This document shows, piece by piece, positions 50,645 to 59,640 of a DNA stretch of 64,000 nucleotides. This DNA is from Phycisphaerales bacterium (GTDB lineage Bacteria > Planctomycetota > Phycisphaerae > UBA1845 > UTPLA1): positions 4,774,001 to 4,838,000 of the forward strand of contig JACKHI010000001.1 of NCBI GenBank assembly GCA_020639075.1, written 5' to 3'. The position numbers and the translations under genes were made by a program. The notes under the pieces were generated by a model. It searched no databases and was not told the origin of the DNA. It was given only the letters and a program-made list of their open reading frames with translations. Position 1 is the stretch's first letter. Every line of letters starts with the position of its first letter.

Positions 50645-52999
50645 ATGACGAGCAACCTGACGAAACGTTTGGCGACCTGCATGGCGATGGTCGTCGCGTT
50701 GGGAACACTCGCCGGCTGCCGCAACCATACGCCGCACGCGTTTCAGTGGCCGTCGGGCGGTGACATCATCCCGACACACGGCAAGCCCCCCGAGGGTGCT
50801 TACTATTCGAACTGGGATCCCTTTGCGGTCGAGCTTCAAGTGACGCCGCTGAAGGACATCAATCCGGTCATGACGCAGCACGTCATGGTCGCGACCGTCC
50901 TCGACAAGAAGGGTAAGGCGCTGCCGAACCGACGCGTCGAGTGGATCATTTCGGAAGGCAGCGTCGGCGACATCGTCGAAGTGGACGAGAGCGGTTGGCG
51001 CGCGAGTCGCGGCTATAAGGTGGACAACCACTACGCGATTTCTCACACCAACAACTTCAGCCACACGCTCGATCGCGGCAACAGCGATCCTTCTGACGAC
51101 ATTCACCTCGAAAAGGGCCAGACCTGGTGTGTCATCACGTCGCCGATCGAGGGCGAAACCAACATCACGGTTTACTGCCCCGGCATCTACGACTGGAGCA
51201 AGCACAAGGTCTTCGCGAAGAAGTACTGGTATGACGTCGACGTCATCTTCCCGTCCGATGCGACGAACCCCTGCAACGAACCGCACACGTTCCAGACGCA
51301 GGTCGTCAAGCACTCGGATGGCAGCGGCCTCGCCGACTACGAAGTGACGTACCAGATCGTCAGCGGCAACGCGTCGTTCGACAACGGCGGCTCGTCGGTC
51401 TCCATGCGAACCGACAGCACCGGCATGGCGAACGCCACGATCCGCCCCGCGGGCGACTACCTCGGCTCGGCCGAAGTTGAAATTCACGTCCGACGCCCCG
51501 CGGATATCCAGTGCTGCAAGCCGGCAGTGGACATCGGCGACACCGTCGTGACCAAGACCTGGTACGGTTCGCAGCTCGCCATTTCGAAGTCGGGTCCGAC
51601 CGGAATCGTCGTCGCGGGCCAGGAATTCGACTACACGATCAACGTTCAGAACGTCGGTCAGGGCGATGCCAGCAACGTCATGGTTACGGATCAGCTCCCG
51701 GCCGGCGTGGACTTCGTGTCCAGCTCGCCTGCTGGCAATGGTTCGTGGAGCCTCGGCACGATTCCGGCCGGCGGTTCCAGCACGCTGACGATTCGCGCTC
51801 GCGTGAACGCCGGTGCCAGCCAGAAGACCATCGACAACTGTGCGACGGCCACGGCCTCCTGTGCCGATCCGGTCAGCGACTGCCATCCGATCACGATTGG
51901 CCGCCCGGGCCTTGCCCTCCGCAAGGAGTGCATGCAGGTTGGCTGTGATCAGATTCGCTACAACCTCGTCGTCACGAACACGGGCGACGCTCCGGCGAAC
52001 AACGTCCAGGTCAATGACAGCCTGCCTTCCGGCCTGACGGCGGATTCCGGCGGCAACACCAAGACGTTCGATGCCGGTACGCTGGCTCCGGGCGAGTCGA
52101 AGCAGGCCAGCTACATGGCCAATGCTGCTGGAAGCGGCACGTACACCAATCGAGCCACAGCGTCCGCCGATGGCGGTCTCGCGGCCTCGGCTGAATGCAC
52201 GACGACGATCGCTCAGCCGGCGCTGACGATCAGCAAGAGCGCTTCGCCGACGACGCTGTTCATGCAGCGTGGTCGCGACCAGACCGTCCAGTACACGATC
52301 ACGGTCAGCAACCCGAGCAATGCTCCGGCGAGCAACGTTCAGCTGACGGATCGATGGGAAGGTCCGGGCGCATTGGCGTTCGTCTCCGCCAACCCGCCGG
52401 CAACGGCGTCGGGCAACAGCGCGAGCTGGAACCTCGGCACGATCGGTGCGGGCCAGAGCGTCAACGTGACCGTCACGATGCGTGGCGTGTCGCTCGGAAC
52501 GACGACGAACGAAGCGTGTGTCCAGGCGGAATGTGTGCCGCAGGCATGTGACTCGGCCGTGGTCGAGGTCAAGGGTACGCCCGCCATTCTCATCGAGGTG
52601 GTGGACGATCCCGATCCGCTCTACGCCGACACTGACGGTGTTCCGTCGCCGGCCGAGCAGACGACCTACACCATCAGCGTCACCAACCAGGGCTTCCGAC
52701 CGCTGACGAACATCATCGTGGCGTGCGAAGTCCAGGCACAGGGTGAAGCCACCGCCGTGACCCCGCCGGTCGTGGGTGGTGCTCCGCTCCAGTACAACCT
52801 GTCGGGCAACACGCTGACCTTCAGCGGCCTGCCGGTCCTGGAACCCGAGCGCACCGCGATCTACAAGGTCATGGTCTGGGCGAAGCAGCCCGGCCCGGGT
52901 GCCGACGGTGACACGCGCTTCAACGTGCAGGTCAGCTGCACCGAAGTGCCAAACGTAATCAAGGAAGAGGAATCCACGCACTTTGTGCAGGGGAACTAA
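50645..52999 (+). CDS. DUF11 repeat lipoprotein (large envelope protein)
   Basis: A 784-residue protein. Lipoprotein signal (RLATCMAMVVALGTLAGC, lipid Cys at 25). Residues about 45-300 are an N-terminal beta domain (NPVMTQHVMVATVLDKKGK, LADYEVTYQIVSGNASFDNG). Four DUF11-type Ig-like repeats follow, each with an LxISKS or similar start, Y.(I/L)(N/T)V.N.G, NV.V.D.LP.G and GTL.PG. C-terminal EEESTHF motif. DUF11 repeats also occur in the chlamydial OmcB protein, so an envelope role is likely. ATG at 50645 follows AGAGGAG; TTG at 50636 is too close to it. Confidence 0.9.
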   Translation: MTSNLTKRLATCMAMVVALGTLAGCRNHTPHAFQWPSGGDIIPTHGKPPEGAYYSNWDPFAVELQVTPLKDINPVMTQHVMVATVLDKKGKALPNRRVEWIISEGSVGDIVEVDESGWRASRGYKVDNHYAISHTNNFSHTLDRGNSDPSDDIHLEKGQTWCVITSPIEGETNITVYCPGIYDWSKHKVFAKKYWYDVDVIFPSDATNPCNEPHTFQTQVVKHSDGSGLADYEVTYQIVSGNASFDNGGSSVSMRTDSTGMANATIRPAGDYLGSAEVEIHVRRPADIQCCKPAVDIGDTVVTKTWYGSQLAISKSGPTGIVVAGQEFDYTINVQNVGQGDASNVMVTDQLPAGVDFVSSSPAGNGSWSLGTIPAGGSSTLTIRARVNAGASQKTIDNCATATASCADPVSDCHPITIGRPGLALRKECMQVGCDQIRYNLVVTNTGDAPANNVQVNDSLPSGLTADSGGNTKTFDAGTLAPGESKQASYMANAAGSGTYTNRATASADGGLAASAECTTTIAQPALTISKSASPTTLFMQRGRDQTVQYTITVSNPSNAPASNVQLTDRWEGPGALAFVSANPPATASGNSASWNLGTIGAGQSVNVTVTMRGVSLGTTTNEACVQAECVPQACDSAVVEVKGTPAILIEVVDDPDPLYADTDGVPSPAEQTTYTISVTNQGFRPLTNIIVACEVQAQGEATAVTPPVVGGAPLQYNLSGNTLTFSGLPVLEPERTAIYKVMVWAKQPGPGADGDTRFNVQVSCTEVPNVIKEEESTHFVQGN

Positions 53000-53023
53000 T
53001 TAACCTCTTCTGACGTACACTTG

Positions 53024-53067
53024 GGAGGGATCGCGACCATTACCGGTCGTGATCCCTCCTTTCTCTT
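53024..53067 (+). terminator. Rho-independent terminator after the DUF11 lipoprotein
   Basis: GGAGGGATCGCGACC pairs with GGTCGTGATCCCTCC (53024-53059), 15 bp with one wobble, loop ATTACC, then TTTCTCTTT. Confidence 0.9.
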
Positions 53068-53130
53068 TGTGTGCGGCGCAGTTTCTGCCGATCTTATGGA
53101 TAAGATTGGTCTACTAGCGGGAGGATTCCG

Positions 53131-53922
53131 ATGCTAAGTCGTTTCGCCGGAACGAACGGTCTTATAGTCGTTGCAGGATTATCGCTGCTTGGTGCGATAG
53201 GCTGCGAACAGAATCAGCAGATGCAGACCTGGAACATGGGTTCGGGCTGGAACATGTTCGGGGCCGGTACCTTCAACAAGAGTTATGACCTCCAGTATCC
53301 CGTCGGCGACACGCAGGTGATCAACCCTGCTGCCGCGAGCGTTATCAATACGAACACGCGCTCCAATAGCTATTCGAAATCCTACAAACTTCAGTACGCT
53401 GTCGGCCCGACGCAGACCGTCAAGCAAGGCAACGGGGGTGGTTTCGCCAGTTGGTTCAGGCGGTCGGAACCTCAGCCGCAACCGCAAGTGGTCTATCACA
53501 ATTCAGACGCAGGCGCGACAACGTACACAAAGAACTTCAATCTCCAATATGCGATCGGCTCGACGCAAGGCGTCAACGGTCACAAAGTCGCTGCGACATG
53601 TCCGACCAACAGCTATCAACGCAACTACAAATTGCAGTACCCGATCGGAAATACGCAGGCCGTTGGTCGCGGCGGCCATCGTGCGACGCCGCGCAACTCG
53701 GGATGGCGGCGATCTTCGTCGTCTTCCGGCCGGACGGCGATGCGAAGCACCGGAGGCAGCGGCTCGTATGTGGTTCGCCCTGGCGACACGCTGACGAGTA
53801 TCGCTCGAGCTCACTACGGACCGCGAAATGCAGGTCGATGGCCTGAAATCCTGAATGCCAATCGACACGTCATCAGTCGCGCCGATGAGATCGCTCCCGG
53901 GATGCGACTGAATATTCCCTGA
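53131..53922 (+). CDS. LysM lipoprotein with four LQY(P/A)(V/I)GxTQ repeats
   Basis: A 263-residue lipoprotein (lipid Cys at 25, LLGAIGC). A 17-residue repeat occurs at about 48-64, 81-97, 132-148 and 162-178: FNKSYDLQYPVGDTQVI, YSKSYKLQYAVGPTQTV, YTKNFNLQYAIGSTQGV and YQRNYKLQYPIGNTQAV. Linkers are Asn/Ser/Gly/Arg rich. Residues 212-262 are a LysM domain (YVVRPGDTLTSIARAHYG, ILNANRHVI), which binds N-acetylglucosamine polymers. I do not recognise the repeat. ATG follows GGGAGGA. It is flanked by two strong terminators and so forms its own unit. Confidence 0.88.
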   Translation: MLSRFAGTNGLIVVAGLSLLGAIGCEQNQQMQTWNMGSGWNMFGAGTFNKSYDLQYPVGDTQVINPAAASVINTNTRSNSYSKSYKLQYAVGPTQTVKQGNGGGFASWFRRSEPQPQPQVVYHNSDAGATTYTKNFNLQYAIGSTQGVNGHKVAATCPTNSYQRNYKLQYPIGNTQAVGRGGHRATPRNSGWRRSSSSSGRTAMRSTGGSGSYVVRPGDTLTSIARAHYGPRNAGRWPEILNANRHVISRADEIAPGMRLNIP

Positions 53923-53950
53923 ATCGGATCTCAACACCATCTGAACCGGA

Positions 53951-53996
53951 CGCCTCGAATCGCGCGGCAGCGCACGATTCGAGGCGTCTTTGTTTT
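53951..53996 (+). terminator. Rho-independent terminator after the LysM lipoprotein
   Basis: CGCCTCGAATCG (53951-53962) pairs perfectly with CGATTCGAGGCG (53975-53986), followed by TCTTTGTTTT. Confidence 0.9.
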
Positions 53997-54148
53997 CACC
54001 ACGTCATTCTCAACTGCAATTCTCCGACTCGTCCCGTCGCAATCCGGCATCCACGATGCAATGCGTCAACCACGGCTCCTTTGCTGCTTCGGATTTTACG
54101 TATGCGCCGCGCCAGCCGGCGCCGAGACGTCGCAATCGACACATTGCG

Positions 54149-54176
54149 TTGAAAATCTGACGTCAGACGTTACGAT
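54149..54176 (+). promoter_or_regulatory. Possible promoter of the second DUF11 gene
   Basis: TTGAAA (54149-54154) and TACGAT (54171-54176), 16-bp spacer that contains the palindrome CTGACGTCAG. The gene starts 100 bp downstream. The remaining intergenic sequence (53997-54275) shows nothing else. Confidence 0.3.
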
Positions 54177-54275
54177 TCGGCGTTCTCCGATGGCCCCTCG
54201 CAAGGCACACGGTTACGCCGCTCCGAATGCGGCGCGATGGTCAGTGAACCAGCAAAAATTCAGAAGGAGTGGCAA

Positions 54276-55763
54276 ATGTTCACCAGACACGGATCGGGCA
54301 CGCTGGCCCGATGCTTCGTAGCGCTATGCGCTGTTCTCACGATCAGCCAGTTCGCCTTCGGTCAGTCCGGGGCGACAATGGCCACGAACACGACTTTCTA
54401 TCCCGGCGGCAGTCAGTCCGGCAGCGTGCTCGCGCTGGATCGGGTTCACCCGTCAGAGGTGCGAGTCAACGCGCCCTTCGAATACAAGCTGCAGATTCGA
54501 AATCTCACGCCAGGCAAGGTCGACAACGTCGTTCTGGTTGAGTCGATCCCGAGCGGTTTTGCGGTCGCGTCCATCAGCCCGGAGCCGACTGAAAAGACGG
54601 GCACAACCGCAACCTGGAAGATCGGGTCGATCGCTCCTCGCGAGACGAAGACAGTGACCTTCAAGGGCGCCGCGACCGGCTTGGGCGAGCTTCGCGGTTG
54701 TGCCAATGTGACTTTTTCGACCGAGTTCTGCTCGTCGATTCGCGTTGTCGAACCGGCGCTGGAACTCATCAAGGAAGCGCCCGCCGAAGTCATTCTCTGC
54801 GATCCGATTCCGTACCGCGTCATTGTGCGGAATACCGGCACGGGCGTCGCGGAAGATGTCCGCATCGACGATCAACTTCCCAGCGGACTGATGACCGCGG
54901 AAGGGCAGACCAGCGTCGTCATGAATGCCGGTACGCTCATGGCGGGCCAGGCGCGTGAGTTCACGTTCAGCGTGCGCGGTTCGAGGACAGGCGTTTACAC
55001 AAACACTGCGGTTGCGACCGAAAAGGGCGGACAGCGAGCCGAGGCCTCCGCAACGACGCGCGTGCTCCAGCCCGTTCTCCAGGTCACGAAGTCCTGCCCG
55101 TCCGAACGACTGCTTAAGTTCAATGCCCAGTTCGCGATCACAGTGACCAACGTTGGCGACGCCCCCGCGCGGAATACAATCCTGACCGATCGGTTCCCCG
55201 CAGGCCTCACGTTCAGCGGCGCCAGCGACGGCGGTCAACTCGAAGGCGGTCTGATCAACTGGAGCCTGGGAACAATTGAACCCGGCGCTTCACGGACAGT
55301 TACGGTTGATGCCGTCTGTAATCAGAAGGGCGACTTCCGAAACACGGTCGTCGCAAAGTCCTACTGCTCCGAAGCCAGCGCCGAATGCTCGATGCGCGTC
55401 AAGGGCGTCCCCGCAATTCTGCTTGAGTGCATCGACGTCGAGGATCCGATCCAAGTCGGCCAGAACATCACGTACATCATCACGATTCTCAACCAGGGAA
55501 CGGAAGTCGGCACCAACGTCGTGATCGAATGTGAGTTCCCGGCCGAGGAGGAGTACGTCACCGCTGAAGGCCCCACGCAGCATTCCGTGAGCGGCAAGAT
55601 CGTTCGGTTTGAACCCATCCCCGTCCTCGCCGAAAAGGAATCGCAGAGGTATCGCGTCGTCGGCAAGGGTACAGGGACCGGCGATATTCGCTTCCGTGTT
55701 CGCTTGACTTCGGACCAGATTTCGCCAGCGGTTAACGAGGAAGAGTCCACGCACATCTATTGA
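54276..55763 (+). CDS. Secreted DUF11 repeat protein
   Basis: A 495-residue protein with a cleavable signal peptide (ARCFVALCAVLTISQFAFGQ). Four DUF11-type repeats follow, such as VRVNAPFEYKLQIRNLTPGK, LCDPIPYRVIVRNTGTGVAE, FNAQFAITVTNVGDAPARNT and VGQNITYIITILNQGTEVGT, each ending in a GTL/GTIEPG strand. It ends PAVNEEESTHIY, the same C-terminal motif as the DUF11 lipoprotein 1.3 kb upstream, so the two are related but differ in anchoring and in the N-terminal domain. ATG follows AAGGAG at 7-8 nt. Confidence 0.9.
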   Translation: MFTRHGSGTLARCFVALCAVLTISQFAFGQSGATMATNTTFYPGGSQSGSVLALDRVHPSEVRVNAPFEYKLQIRNLTPGKVDNVVLVESIPSGFAVASISPEPTEKTGTTATWKIGSIAPRETKTVTFKGAATGLGELRGCANVTFSTEFCSSIRVVEPALELIKEAPAEVILCDPIPYRVIVRNTGTGVAEDVRIDDQLPSGLMTAEGQTSVVMNAGTLMAGQAREFTFSVRGSRTGVYTNTAVATEKGGQRAEASATTRVLQPVLQVTKSCPSERLLKFNAQFAITVTNVGDAPARNTILTDRFPAGLTFSGASDGGQLEGGLINWSLGTIEPGASRTVTVDAVCNQKGDFRNTVVAKSYCSEASAECSMRVKGVPAILLECIDVEDPIQVGQNITYIITILNQGTEVGTNVVIECEFPAEEEYVTAEGPTQHSVSGKIVRFEPIPVLAEKESQRYRVVGKGTGTGDIRFRVRLTSDQISPAVNEEESTHIY

Positions 55764-55794
55764 TGCGTGTTCCTGAGCATTTGATTGGTCCACG

Positions 55795-55831
55795 GCCCGC
55801 CACGCGCAATTGTCGCGTGGCGGGCTTTTTT
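55795..55831 (+). terminator. Rho-independent terminator after the second DUF11 gene
   Basis: GCCCGCCACGCG (55795-55806) pairs perfectly with CGCGTGGCGGGC (55814-55825), loop of 7, followed by six T. Confidence 0.95.
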
Positions 55832-56039
55832 CGAGGATAAGCCCCTGACCAACGGCTCGCGGGACGTGTCTGAAAATGCGGGCGGAATGGGGTGCGCGAT
55901 TTGTTGTATCTGCACGAATGGAATACCATTCCATGCTGTGATCGCAGGACGCACTTTCCTCGCTTGTTTTCGCGCGATCGCTGTTTCGAGCAAAAAAGCC
56001 CGGGCGTCGTGACCTGGCGCCGCTTCGAAAGGAAATCGA

Positions 56040-56747
56040 ATGATGACGGTTCGACTTTGGATGATCGTCGCGATCGCGATGGGCTTTTCGCTGGTCGCCG
56101 GCTGCGGCAAGAAGAAAGAGCGCGTCGTGATTTACAAGGAAGGCCCCGCGCCCGTCGTGGTCCGGGACGACGACGATGTTCACTACGATTACGACGATGA
56201 TGACTACGATGATGAGGATGTGGAAGTGCGCGTCGAGCGACGGCACGTCTGCACCCGCGGGTGTCAACATCATTACTACAACGGTTCCCGCATCATCGTC
56301 CTGCGAAACCACGTCCATGGCCCCGGCTGCGGTCACGTTTGGGACGGGCGGTACTGGGTTCGCGTCCGCGCGCCGCGCCGCGTCGTTCGAACGCAGCATG
56401 TATGTACGCGCGCATGTAACCACTATTGGAACGGCTCGCGCCTGATCGACATCCGCGGCCATCGCCACGGTCCCGGTTGCGGCCATCAGTGGGGCGGCAG
56501 CTACTGGATCGTCGGCGGCAGCCGCGGCGGAACGACTGTCATCCGAAAGGGGCGGCCGGCCGTTGCTGCTAGGCACGTCTGCACACGCGGCTGCAGCCAC
56601 TATTGGAACGGCTCGCGGCTGATCGAAGTCAGCGGTCATCGTCATGGCCCCGGCTGCGGACATATCTGGAACAACACGTATTGGGTTGTCGGCGGCAGCC
56701 GAGGGGGCACGACCGTCATCCCGAAGGGCGGTCGACGGATTCGCTGA
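56040..56747 (+). CDS. Lipoprotein with three His/Cys repeats (HVCTRGC...HGPGCGH)
   Basis: A 235-residue lipoprotein (FSLVAGC, lipid Cys at 22). Residues 43-66 are very acidic (DDDD, YDDDDYDDED). Three repeats of 38 residues begin at about 69, 120 and 179: HVCTRGC.HYWNGSRLI, then G/NH.HGPGCGH.W...YW. The last two repeats are followed by VGGSRGGTTVI. Each repeat has three Cys and several His, so metal binding is likely, but no family comes to mind. ATG follows AAAGGAAA. It is an independent unit after a strong terminator. Confidence 0.85.
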   Translation: MMTVRLWMIVAIAMGFSLVAGCGKKKERVVIYKEGPAPVVVRDDDDVHYDYDDDDYDDEDVEVRVERRHVCTRGCQHHYYNGSRIIVLRNHVHGPGCGHVWDGRYWVRVRAPRRVVRTQHVCTRACNHYWNGSRLIDIRGHRHGPGCGHQWGGSYWIVGGSRGGTTVIRKGRPAVAARHVCTRGCSHYWNGSRLIEVSGHRHGPGCGHIWNNTYWVVGGSRGGTTVIPKGGRRIR

Positions 56748-56810
56748 CGTTTAGTTTGACACGTGATTTGACCTGGCAAACCTCGCCGGAAGTTTTCTGA
56801 GGAGTCGTTG

Positions 56811-57407
56811 ATGATTGAAAATATGAAGAAGCACATGCTCGCGTTTTGTCTTGTGGCATTCGCCATTCCGCTGGGGACCGGCTGCAACACGAATCTCGCC
56901 GATCTGCTGGACGAACTCGATCTCGACGACATCGAGATCACGATTAACAACGCGATCAATCGACCGCAGGACGTCGATCCTCGCGTCGCTCCATTGCCAT
57001 CCGATTTCGGACCGCGCGGTAATACGATCATCATTGCCGACGAAGTCGTCTTCGTGGATGACGTGTCGACCGACCTCGCCGGCGTCAGCCTGCCGGATAT
57101 CACGCTGCTCGGCTTCGAGAACATCACGGGATGGGATATCTATCTCGAATACACGGTTGACGGCGTTTTGCAATCCGCACTGGTTCTCGACGGCGAGACG
57201 TTGCTGCTGGATTATCCGTGCATTTTCGATCTCGAGCTCTTGTTGGAGGAAGACTATGACCCGTTCACGGGCGACTTCATCCAGGCGTTCGATCTGACCG
57301 GCTCAATCTTCCTCGAGGGCGATGACTACTTCTGCGGCGATGCCTTCATCATCACGATCGATCCCGTCGCGATTGAAGCCGGCGCCGAAGCGATCGACCT
57401 GTTTTGA
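56811..57407 (+). CDS. Acidic lipoprotein of unknown function
   Basis: A 198-residue protein with a lipoprotein signal (MLAFCLVAFAIPLGTGC). The mature part is strongly acidic (LADLLDELDLDDIEITI, LELLLEEDYDPF) with beta-strand patterns (GNTIIIADEVVFVDDV, WDIYLEYTVDGVLQSALVLDG). Two Cys in the second half (YPCIF, YFCGD) could pair. No family recognised. ATG at 56811 follows GAGGAG at about 7 nt. It is 63 bp downstream of the His/Cys lipoprotein without a terminator between, so the two may be co-transcribed. Confidence 0.8.
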   Translation: MIENMKKHMLAFCLVAFAIPLGTGCNTNLADLLDELDLDDIEITINNAINRPQDVDPRVAPLPSDFGPRGNTIIIADEVVFVDDVSTDLAGVSLPDITLLGFENITGWDIYLEYTVDGVLQSALVLDGETLLLDYPCIFDLELLLEEDYDPFTGDFIQAFDLTGSIFLEGDDYFCGDAFIITIDPVAIEAGAEAIDLF

Positions 57408-57493
57408 ACGGCTAGTCGTCTGCCCCGAGGTTCGATCGGGTTCGGGGTTCCGAAGTCCTGCCGGCGGTGGAATCCGACGACCAGATAAGCAAC

Positions 57494-57551
57494 AATCGCC
57501 CGACGATTTCGAATCCACAGTTCGCAAATCGTCGGGCGATTCTATTCCGGC
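57494..57551 (+). terminator. Long perfect hairpin, probable terminator
   Basis: AATCGCCCGACGATTT (57494-57509) pairs perfectly over 16 bp with AAATCGTCGGGCGATT (57536-57551), loop 26 nt, followed by CTATTCC. The T tract is poor, but position 87 bp after the lipoprotein stop fits a terminator. Confidence 0.65.
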
Positions 57552-57647
57552 ATTACGCGACAGCCATTATTCGAATTGCCATCCTCCAGAATCACGCCGG
57601 GCTCGCTGCACTTGCAATATCGACACTCAGAATTCAGATTACGACGC

Positions 57648-59267
57648 TTGCGACGATTCGGCCGGCTCCTCCTCCTCGCGTTGGGGCTATCCTCATTCGC
57701 ATGTGCCCGAGGCAATCGGCCGTTCGATTCAGGCGTCCAAGTTCATTCCCGAAACGCTGTCCTCTTCTTTGTCGATGGCCTCGATACGGAGCGGCTCGAA
57801 GCCCTCGACGTCGCGGCACAGACGCCGAATATTCGAAAGTACTTCCTCGAGGGCGGTCTTCATTTCACCAATGCAGCTGCGTGCTTTCCGACAGTCACGT
57901 ATTCCAATGCCGTTTCGCTGATGACCGGGCGCTATCCCGGGCGACACGGCGTGACGGCCAACGCGTGGTTCGATCGATCCACGCAGCGCCACGTGGATTA
58001 CACGAGAGCCTTGACATATCTGACTGTCGATCGGGACTACCAGGCGAAGACGATCTACGAGCTGATCGCGCCGGGCGTTACTTCGAGCGTTCAGTGTGCG
58101 GCGGCACGCGGTGTGACCTGGCGTTGGCAGTCTCAACTCGCCAACGGCCTTAACTGGGCATTCGGCGATTACGAGGCCGTGGACACGCGCGTGGGGTCCC
58201 GGGTGAGCGATGTGATTCGCCGATCGCGCCGACGGCGCGAATGGCCCGTCTTTCAGACCTACTACTTTCCCGGCGTCGACAAAGTCGCCCACACCCACGG
58301 CGTCGCTTCGCATCGCTACGCTGCTGCCGTCGCCAACGTGGACACGCAGATCGGCGCAGTCGTCTCTGCCATCGAAGCAGCGGTGGGGGCGGATCGGACC
58401 TTCTACGTGCTCGTTTCAGATCACGGCCAGATGGACTGCGGCGGCGATCACGATCTCGACGTGACCGCACTACTCCGCGAAAGAACGAAGCTGCGCATTC
58501 ACGAGGCTCGACCGCAGGGCGTCTCGGACAACTGCGACGCAATCGTTCTGCCAGGACGCCGCCACGTCATGATTCACGTACGCAGCGATGCGGACTGGAA
58601 TGCGCCGCCGCGTGATAACGACGTCATGCTTATCGTCGACGCCTTGAGCGCCGAAGAAACGCGGGAGAATGCCGGCTCGCTCGATCGCACGCCGATCGAG
58701 GGGATTCGTTGCATTTACTACAGGCTCAGCGGCGGGCGAATCGGCGTTCGCGATCGGACGGGTCAGCGCCTCGTCATGCACGTCGATCCGTCGGCGCGCA
58801 AAGCGGCGCATCTGGAGCCCTCCGCGTTTGATCAGGAACTCTCGGCGTTGTTCGATTCTCCCCGCGCGGGTGATGTGATCGCCTTCGCGGATAAGTCCCA
58901 CGTCTTTCAACAGAAGGACTGCGGGGGGCACGGCGGTGCATCTCCGCGGGAGCGTCGCATTCCGCTGTTCGTTAACGGTCCAGGCGTCGCCTCCGGTACG
59001 CACTGCGACGAGCCAGTCAGAATCATCGACGTCATGCCGACGATTCTCGATCTCATCGGAATGAAAGACCGGCTGCCCTCCGATATCGACGGCCGGAGCC
59101 TGGCGCCCATCATCTTCGGCGCTCCTGCCGATCATCGCGGGGTTGCGAACAATCGCGGGTACCCGCGTGACTTGCAGACGTTGAGCGCCACGGATCGATC
59201 AACCGTGCCATATTCGGGGATCGAGGCGGTCGGCGATGCGGATCACGCCCGAATCCGCATGAACTGA
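57648..59267 (+). CDS. Alkaline phosphatase superfamily phosphodiesterase, lipoprotein
   Basis: About 539 residues. From a TTG at 57648 the protein starts RRFGRLLLLALGLSSFAC, a lipoprotein signal. The body fits the nucleotide pyrophosphatase/phosphodiesterase branch: metal Asp in NAVLFFVDGLD, nucleophile Thr in CFPTVTYSNAVSLMTGRYPG, metal site FPGVDKVAHTHG, then VLVSDHGQMD and a late CGGHGGASPRERRIPLFVNG. VRIIDVMPTILDLIGM closes the fold. It would hydrolyse phosphodiesters outside the cytoplasm. The frame is open upstream to TTG codons at 57612 and 57576; none has a good ribosome-binding site, so the start is uncertain. Confidence 0.85.
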   Translation: MRRFGRLLLLALGLSSFACARGNRPFDSGVQVHSRNAVLFFVDGLDTERLEALDVAAQTPNIRKYFLEGGLHFTNAAACFPTVTYSNAVSLMTGRYPGRHGVTANAWFDRSTQRHVDYTRALTYLTVDRDYQAKTIYELIAPGVTSSVQCAAARGVTWRWQSQLANGLNWAFGDYEAVDTRVGSRVSDVIRRSRRRREWPVFQTYYFPGVDKVAHTHGVASHRYAAAVANVDTQIGAVVSAIEAAVGADRTFYVLVSDHGQMDCGGDHDLDVTALLRERTKLRIHEARPQGVSDNCDAIVLPGRRHVMIHVRSDADWNAPPRDNDVMLIVDALSAEETRENAGSLDRTPIEGIRCIYYRLSGGRIGVRDRTGQRLVMHVDPSARKAAHLEPSAFDQELSALFDSPRAGDVIAFADKSHVFQQKDCGGHGGASPRERRIPLFVNGPGVASGTHCDEPVRIIDVMPTILDLIGMKDRLPSDIDGRSLAPIIFGAPADHRGVANNRGYPRDLQTLSATDRSTVPYSGIEAVGDADHARIRMN

Positions 59268-59280
59268 AGTCCGGCATCCA

Positions 59281-59337
59281 TATCTCGAATTTCAGATCTC
59301 AAATTTCAGAATTCAAATCTCAGATCTCGGATCCGAA
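59281..59337. repeat. Short AT-rich degenerate tandem repeat
   Basis: Four imperfect units of about 14 bp around ATCTCRAATTTCAG just after the phosphodiesterase stop. The rest of the 59268-59640 gap shows no gene or strong signal. Confidence 0.5.
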
Positions 59338-59640
59338 TCGGCCCTTCCAAGGCTTAGTTGGCCTTCCCCGCGCTTCGTGGTCAAAGGGTGTTGCACATTC
59401 GGCTGTGCTTCGAATTCGGCCGGGCTCAGGTCGTCGAGAGCGGCGTGGCGTTTTTTCGCGCTTGCCACGCAACTGAAACGCGAACACGCAAATTCGCATG
59501 ACGCATACCGGAAAGACCCTATTCGAGCGCATTAGCGAGCATCGTGAATGCCACTTTCCACCGATTTTTTTACAAGGTACCATTCGCTCCGATTCGATAT
59601 CGCATTACGGAATCGTCTCCCGCTCAAAAAGGAAAGCGTC

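Noticed and set aside
50606..52981. 791-codon open frame on the minus strand
   Set aside because: Exactly antisense to the DUF11 lipoprotein. Its translation is Arg/Asp/Val rich without domains, as expected for the complement of a high-GC gene, while the plus strand has a signal peptide, ribosome-binding site, repeats and terminator.
54061..54321. 86-codon frame with a signal-peptide-like start
   Set aside because: Overlaps the start of the second DUF11 gene and has no ribosome-binding site; the hydrophobic stretch is short and Cys rich by chance.
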